Assembly: GCA_005805375.1 (NCBI GenBank)
Contig: SYMT01000216.1
Location: forward strand, 1-44,433
Reading direction: 5' to 3'
Length of the DNA: 44,433 bases
Source of the DNA: Actinomycetota bacterium
Lineage (GTDB): Bacteria; Armatimonadota; SYMT01
A program made the position numbers and the translations under genes. This document shows, one piece after another, positions 40,724-44,433 of the stretch. The notes under the pieces are model-generated. The model ran no database searches. It was not told where the DNA came from and was given only the letters and a program-made list of their open reading frames with translations. Position 1 is the stretch's first letter. The number at the start of each line of letters is the position of its first letter.

Positions 40724-43435
40724 CTATTCGACGTACAGAAAAGCGTTTGACGCGACCAGGGCGTGGCAGAAACGGGTGAGTGCAGGCAGCGCCACCTCCG
40801 CAGGCTTTGCTTCCGCATTCGGCGTGTTCGCGGCCTGCTCGTCGCGTAAGAAGGCTACCCCGTCCTCGACCTCGCGCAGAGAGGGTGTGTGACCGAGTGC
40901 CAGGCGCCAGGCCAAACGACATTGTGTGGCGAGGTCAGCTCCGGCCTGGCGCCGGACCCGATCGGCGAACAGGGATGCCTGCTGCAACACGAACGGGTTG
41001 TTGAGCATGAGCAGTGCCTGCGACGGAGCGGTGGACGACGCACGGCGTTCGCAATTCGGCGACAGCGGCGGGAGGTCGAACGGCTCCAGCACGCCGAGGG
41101 GCATTGTCCGGCGCATCTGGATGTAGATACTGCGTCGAAACTCTTCGTCGCCCAGCGGCACAAACTTCCCGGTGGGGCGCCCGGATCCGTCGCGGGTGTC
41201 TACCGCAATGATCACCTGTCCCCCCTCGTCCGGGCTTACCGGCACCGGTGGCCCGTAGAGTTTCCGTGTGAGCCGACCGCTCGCCGCGAGAAGTGAGTCC
41301 CGGATCGTCTCGGCCTCCAGGCGACGGACCGGCATCCGCCCCAGCAGGCGGTTCTCAGGGTCCAGGGCATCCAGAGCGGAGCGGCGTCTGGATGTCTGCC
41401 GGTAGGCGGTGGAACACACAAGCAGGCGGTGCAGGCGCTTCAGTTTCCAGCCGCCTGCCATGAAGTCCGAGGCGAGCCAGTCCAGCAGTTCGGGGTGCGA
41501 CGGCCGTTCCCCCTGGGTGCCGAAATCGCCCGGCGTGGACACGAGCCCCTGCCCGAAGTGATGGAGCCAGAAGCGATTGACGAGCACGCGCGCTACGAGA
41601 GGGTGCCGGCCGTTCGTCAGATGGCGGGCGTAGGCCAGCCGACGGCCGGAGGTCGGGAGGGACGGGTCGTCGCTCGGTATCTCTGCCCCGGCCCGATTCA
41701 GCACACTCAGCTCTCCGGGCGCGACCTCCTGACGCGGCTGCTGGAAGTCCCCTCGTGCAAAGAGGTGGGTCGGGGGGAGCGGCCCCGGCGCCTCCGTCAG
41801 GCACATGGCGAAGCGATCGGCCGGCCGCGCCTTCCCGGCGGCGGCGATGAGGTCGTCCCACCGTTTCGTGAATTCGGCCAGTTTATCGGGCCGGAACCGG
41901 GCCACAGAGGCGCCATCCACGCCCACGAACGGGTGCTGCGCGAGGAACTGTTTCTGCGCCGGGGTGCGCTGGGCCGGAGGGGTGGACCGGACGGTCCGGG
42001 CAATTTGCTGTGCGTCGTTCGGAAGCTTCGCCACTTCTCGCTCGAAGGTGGACTGCACGATCGCATCCAGTTCGGCCTGGCGCTGCTTCGACAACGCCTG
42101 GAGTTCGCGATCTGCTGCGGCCGCGCGGTCGCGTTCCGCGTCGCTCCAGAGGGATACCAGGCGCTGCGCGGGCGTGCGCCACTTCTTCCAGTCGTAGGCG
42201 GGGGCGAAGAGCGCGCGTACCCGGTAGTAATCCACCTGGGTGATCGGGTCGTAGCGATGGTTGTGACACTGGGCGCAGCCCACGGACAGCCCGAGGATGG
42301 CGGTACTGGTGATCTTGATGGTTTCGGCGATTACCTGGTTGCGTGCCGTTGGGGCGTCCGCGTCGGATGCGCCCGTGCCGTCCGGCCCCATTCGGAGAAA
42401 TCCGGTGGCGATCAGCCGGTCGGCCTGCTCCGGTGTCAGGTCGCGGTTGGGTGCGGGGACCAGTTCATCGCCGGCGAGTTGCTCCACCAGAAACTCGTTC
42501 CAGGGACGGTCGGCGTTGAACGCGCGAATCACGTAGTCGCGGTACTGGTAGGCCCACGGACGGAGGGAGTCCTGTTCGGAGTAGCCATCGCTGTCGGCGT
42601 AGCCTGCGACGTCGAGCCAGTGCCTGGCCCACCGTTCCCCGTACTCGGGCGAGGCGAGCAGGTCGTCCACGAGCTTCTCGTACGCGTCTGGGGATACGTC
42701 TGCCGTGAAGCGGTTCACTGCCTCGGGGGATGGCGGGAGCCCTGTCAGATCGAAATACAACCGGCGAATCAGTGTCTCGCGGTCCGCTTCAGGTCCGAAA
42801 CCCTGACCCTTTGCTTCCAGGCGGGCGAGCAGGAAGGCATCAATCGGGGCCCGCACGCGATCCTGCCGCTTGACCCGGGGCACGGCCGGCGTGGTGATCG
42901 GCTGGAAGGACCAGTGCGCGCGCTCCTCGTCCGTGAAGGAGTCGGCCGCGGACGGCGCCGCGGGTTCCGGTCGCGCGGTGCGGGCCCCCGCTCCGATCCA
43001 CTCCGCCAGTGTTCGCAACTCCCTTGCGGAGAGCTTCTTGGGGCCGGGCGGCATTTCACCCGCAGCAACCCGGCGGTACAGCCGGCTGTCGTTGGGGTTA
43101 CCGGGGACCACAGCGGCGCCGGAGCGACCCCCCTTCACCAGCAAACGGGCCAGGCGAGTATCGAGCCCGCCCTGGATCGTGTCCTCTTCCCCGTGGCACT
43201 GCCAGCAGTGTGCCTTTAGAATGGGACGGACGTCACGCTCGAAGAGCAGTTCCCGGCCCGAAGGTGCAGCGAGGGCTGTTGCGCCCGGCCGGCGACCGGA
43301 CGGCGGCGACGCCGGAGCGTCGCGCTGTCCGGTCGCACTGCGCCCGGGTACGGGACCGGCGAACGCAAAGAGAAGGCCCGCCAGCAAAGCCAGCGCCGGA
43401 TATCGAAATGGAGTGCCGGGCGACACAGGCGTCAT
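40724..43435 (-). CDS. planctomycete-type cytochrome C / DUF1549 / DUF1553 protein
   Basis: A 903-residue exported protein with a signal peptide in the first 33 residues. A single-heme cytochrome domain with CWQCH (C77, C80, H81) and the PDSRLY..V..GEMPP-type end (read as NDSRLYRRVAAGEMPPG) comes first. DUF1549 follows (LIRRLYFDLTGLPPSPEAV, ERWARHWLDVAGYADSDGY, LGLSVGCAQCHNHRYDPITQ with a second CxxCH), then a charged coiled-coil stretch and DUF1553 (VLVNRFWLHHFGQGLVSTPG, PSHPELLDWLASDFMAGGW, LLGRMPVRRLEAETIRDSLL, SQALLMLNNPFV). These proteins are common in Planctomycetota-like genomes, always near DUF1501 genes, and are thought to act in the periplasm or at the surface. It forms an operon with the DUF1501 gene downstream. 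Confidence 0.92.
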   Translation of the reverse strand: MTPVSPGTPFRYPALALLAGLLFAFAGPVPGRSATGQRDAPASPPSGRRPGATALAAPSGRELLFERDVRPILKAHCWQCHGEEDTIQGGLDTRLARLLVKGGRSGAAVVPGNPNDSRLYRRVAAGEMPPGPKKLSARELRTLAEWIGAGARTARPEPAAPSAADSFTDEERAHWSFQPITTPAVPRVKRQDRVRAPIDAFLLARLEAKGQGFGPEADRETLIRRLYFDLTGLPPSPEAVNRFTADVSPDAYEKLVDDLLASPEYGERWARHWLDVAGYADSDGYSEQDSLRPWAYQYRDYVIRAFNADRPWNEFLVEQLAGDELVPAPNRDLTPEQADRLIATGFLRMGPDGTGASDADAPTARNQVIAETIKITSTAILGLSVGCAQCHNHRYDPITQVDYYRVRALFAPAYDWKKWRTPAQRLVSLWSDAERDRAAAADRELQALSKQRQAELDAIVQSTFEREVAKLPNDAQQIARTVRSTPPAQRTPAQKQFLAQHPFVGVDGASVARFRPDKLAEFTKRWDDLIAAAGKARPADRFAMCLTEAPGPLPPTHLFARGDFQQPRQEVAPGELSVLNRAGAEIPSDDPSLPTSGRRLAYARHLTNGRHPLVARVLVNRFWLHHFGQGLVSTPGDFGTQGERPSHPELLDWLASDFMAGGWKLKRLHRLLVCSTAYRQTSRRRSALDALDPENRLLGRMPVRRLEAETIRDSLLAASGRLTRKLYGPPVPVSPDEGGQVIIAVDTRDGSGRPTGKFVPLGDEEFRRSIYIQMRRTMPLGVLEPFDLPPLSPNCERRASSTAPSQALLMLNNPFVLQQASLFADRVRRQAGADLATQCRLAWRLALGHTPSLREVEDGVAFLRDEQAANTPNAEAKPAEVALPALTRFCHALVASNAFLYVE

Positions 43436-43521
43436 CCCTCGCTGTGGTGACTATTGCGAATGTTCTCAAGGGAAGGTTCGGCACGCACCCGCCGCGCACC
43501 TTCGCAGCAGATGCGCGTCCT

Positions 43522-44169
43522 TTATCCGCCGCCGATCCGCGCGCCGCATTCCGCACAGAACTTCGCGCCCGGCTTCGCCTCCGCGCGGCAGGAGGGGCAG
43601 GAGGGCTTGGCTGCCAGGTTGTGTCCGCATTCGCTGCAGAAGCGCTTCCCTGCCTGGGAGTCGGTGCCGCACGCCGGGCAATTCGAGGCCGCCGCGGCGC
43701 TGCTCAGTTTCACGCCCCCGGTCAGATCCGCGCTCATCGCCTTTTCGCGCAGTTGTTGGATCGTGGCCTCGCTCTCAATCGCCGTGATTTCCTGATCCAT
43801 GTGCGGCGAGCAGCCCACGCACTGATTGCGCTCGTGATTCCAGCAGACCGGTTCACAAACCCACTGGCCGCACCGCCGGCACTGTTTGAACTGGGGGCTG
43901 ATCTCCTCCACCGCCTTCTTCAGCGCGCCGTCGTGCGCCGGGCCGCCGATCGCCCGCTGGATTTCAAACGCGGAGTCGGCCGCTCGCCCGAGGAGGCCGC
44001 CGAAGAGATTTCCGGCGGCCCGCAGCGCACCTTCAGCCACTCCCGTCAGGTTGGCCTGAAAGGAGGACATATAACCGTTCCCGCAGCGCTCGCAGTTGAA
44101 CCGGAACTGAAAGCCGCGATCGGTGGAGAGGTCGTCGTAGTTGTCGGTGAATGGGATGTGTCCAGCCAT
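43522..44169 (-). CDS. multi-zinc-ribbon protein of unknown function
   Basis: A 215-residue cytoplasmic protein with zinc-binding Cys pairs: CERCGNGY near residues 26-33, CRRCGQWVC with CWNHERNQCVGC near 97-118, CPACG with CSECG near 163-182, and CPSC with CAECG near 190-210. The last two pairs form a double zinc ribbon at the C-terminus, a common adapter for protein or nucleic acid binding. The middle (about 45-85) is helical with little character. ATG 44169 is preceded by AAGACATATT without a strong ribosome binding site. It lies downstream of the partial gene at the window edge and is probably cotranscribed with it (45-base gap). Confidence 0.78.
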   Translation of the reverse strand: MAGHIPFTDNYDDLSTDRGFQFRFNCERCGNGYMSSFQANLTGVAEGALRAAGNLFGGLLGRAADSAFEIQRAIGGPAHDGALKKAVEEISPQFKQCRRCGQWVCEPVCWNHERNQCVGCSPHMDQEITAIESEATIQQLREKAMSADLTGGVKLSSAAAASNCPACGTDSQAGKRFCSECGHNLAAKPSCPSCRAEAKPGAKFCAECGARIGGG

Positions 44170-44214
44170 AATATGTCTTTCTGCCGCGGTGCTTCGTTTT
44201 GCCGCGTCTTTCTA

Positions 44215-44433
44215 TCAGAGCGCGGCGGCGATGAACTCGTTGAGCAGATTGTCGGGCGGCGGGTTCATGGCCGCGCGCACGTTGGCTTCGAGTTGATCCT
44301 GATTCAGATTGCCCAGCGGATTGCCGTGTATGCGCCCTTCACGCAGACAAAAGTGCAGGGCCATTCGGAGGAGGCTGACGCTGCGTTCGAGACACCAGCT
44401 TCGCATACGATCGGCGCGCACGGCGTCCGTGTC
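44215..44433 (-). CDS. 3' end of an unknown gene, cut by the window edge
   Basis: The visible 72 residues are helical and charged (RMRSWCLERSVSLLRMALHF, then QDQLEANVRAAMNP, ending LLNEFIAAAL) and end at a stop at 44215-44217. The frame continues past the right edge, so the start is outside the window; an internal GTG at 44421 is unlikely to be the true start. The family is not recognised. The orientation and spacing suggest an operon with the zinc-ribbon gene. Confidence 0.55.
   Translation of the reverse strand, partial: DTDAVRADRMRSWCLERSVSLLRMALHFCLREGRIHGNPLGNLNQDQLEANVRAAMNPPPDNLLNEFIAAAL

Noticed and set aside
39224-40750. A 508-codon open frame antisense to the DUF1501 gene
   Set aside because: It mirrors the DUF1501 gene and has no family features.
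41429-43219. A 596-codon open frame antisense to the DUF1549/DUF1553 gene
   Set aside because: Antisense shadow of a long, well-supported gene.

Overview
The window is GC-rich DNA from a diderm (outer-membrane) bacterium. It combines ordinary housekeeping genes (hemW, smpB, nfo, hrcA, grpE, an IMP dehydrogenase) with the secreted gene set typical of the Planctomycetota/Verrucomicrobiota/Armatimonadota lifestyle: DUF1501 proteins, DUF1549/DUF1553 c-type cytochrome proteins, a WD40-cytochrome, a sulfatase, a right-handed beta-helix protein and LamG-like secreted proteins. The HrcA/GrpE pair and the lipopolysaccharide-transport-like outer-membrane barrel lean towards an uncultivated member of Armatimonadota or a relative rather than a classical planctomycete. 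This is an inference from gene content; there is no rRNA, tRNA or other phylogenetic marker gene that I can read as decisive.

Layout. 1-2.98 kb is a decayed segment: a frameshifted DUF1501 gene running off the left edge, a COG2426-type small membrane protein gene split by a truncated IS4-family transposase, and a frameshifted C-terminal remnant of a secreted glycosidase-like gene. 2.98-4.6 kb holds an NAD-dependent epimerase and a DEDDh exonuclease. Convergent to these is a three-part outer-membrane protein (Big-1, OstA-like, beta-barrel; 4.6-6.6 kb). 6.8-10.4 kb holds a membrane protein and a beta-propeller phosphoesterase. 10.4-16.2 kb is a tight housekeeping run: hemW, a SPOR protein, smpB, nfo, then hrcA and grpE behind a clear sigma-70-type promoter and ending in a strong terminator. 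16.3-17.4 kb is a two-helix RCK channel with a degenerate selectivity filter. 17.6-19.7 kb (minus strand) holds sixA, a small unknown gene and an enolase-superfamily enzyme. 19.95-21.5 kb is an IMP dehydrogenase with marked similarity to the eukaryotic form. 21.7-26.0 kb holds a large Ig-like/DUF1549/DUF1553 protein interrupted by an in-frame amber codon, followed by a cytochrome-WD40 protein and a terminator.

26.03-27.28 kb is a non-coding stretch with two near-identical 51-bp direct repeats and a shortened inverted copy. 27.3-36.3 kb is catabolic and secreted: an Ldh-family dehydrogenase, a sulfatase, a beta-helix protein, a DUF3828-like protein, an alpha/beta hydrolase, a lactonase-type propeller and a TIM-barrel-like protein. 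36.5-39.1 kb holds two secreted proteins, the second with an apparent papain/transglutaminase-type Cys-His-Asp triad. 39.3-43.4 kb is a classical DUF1549/DUF1553 cytochrome plus DUF1501 operon. The right end has a multi-zinc-ribbon protein and the 3' end of an unknown gene.

How the genes work together. The DUF1501/DUF1549/DUF1553 sets, the sulfatase, the beta-helix protein, the hydrolase and the glycosidase remnant fit an organism that degrades complex, possibly sulfated, polysaccharides at the cell surface. The enolase-superfamily enzyme, Ldh-family dehydrogenase and lactonase could process the resulting sugar acids. The hemW-grpE block is ordinary cell maintenance.
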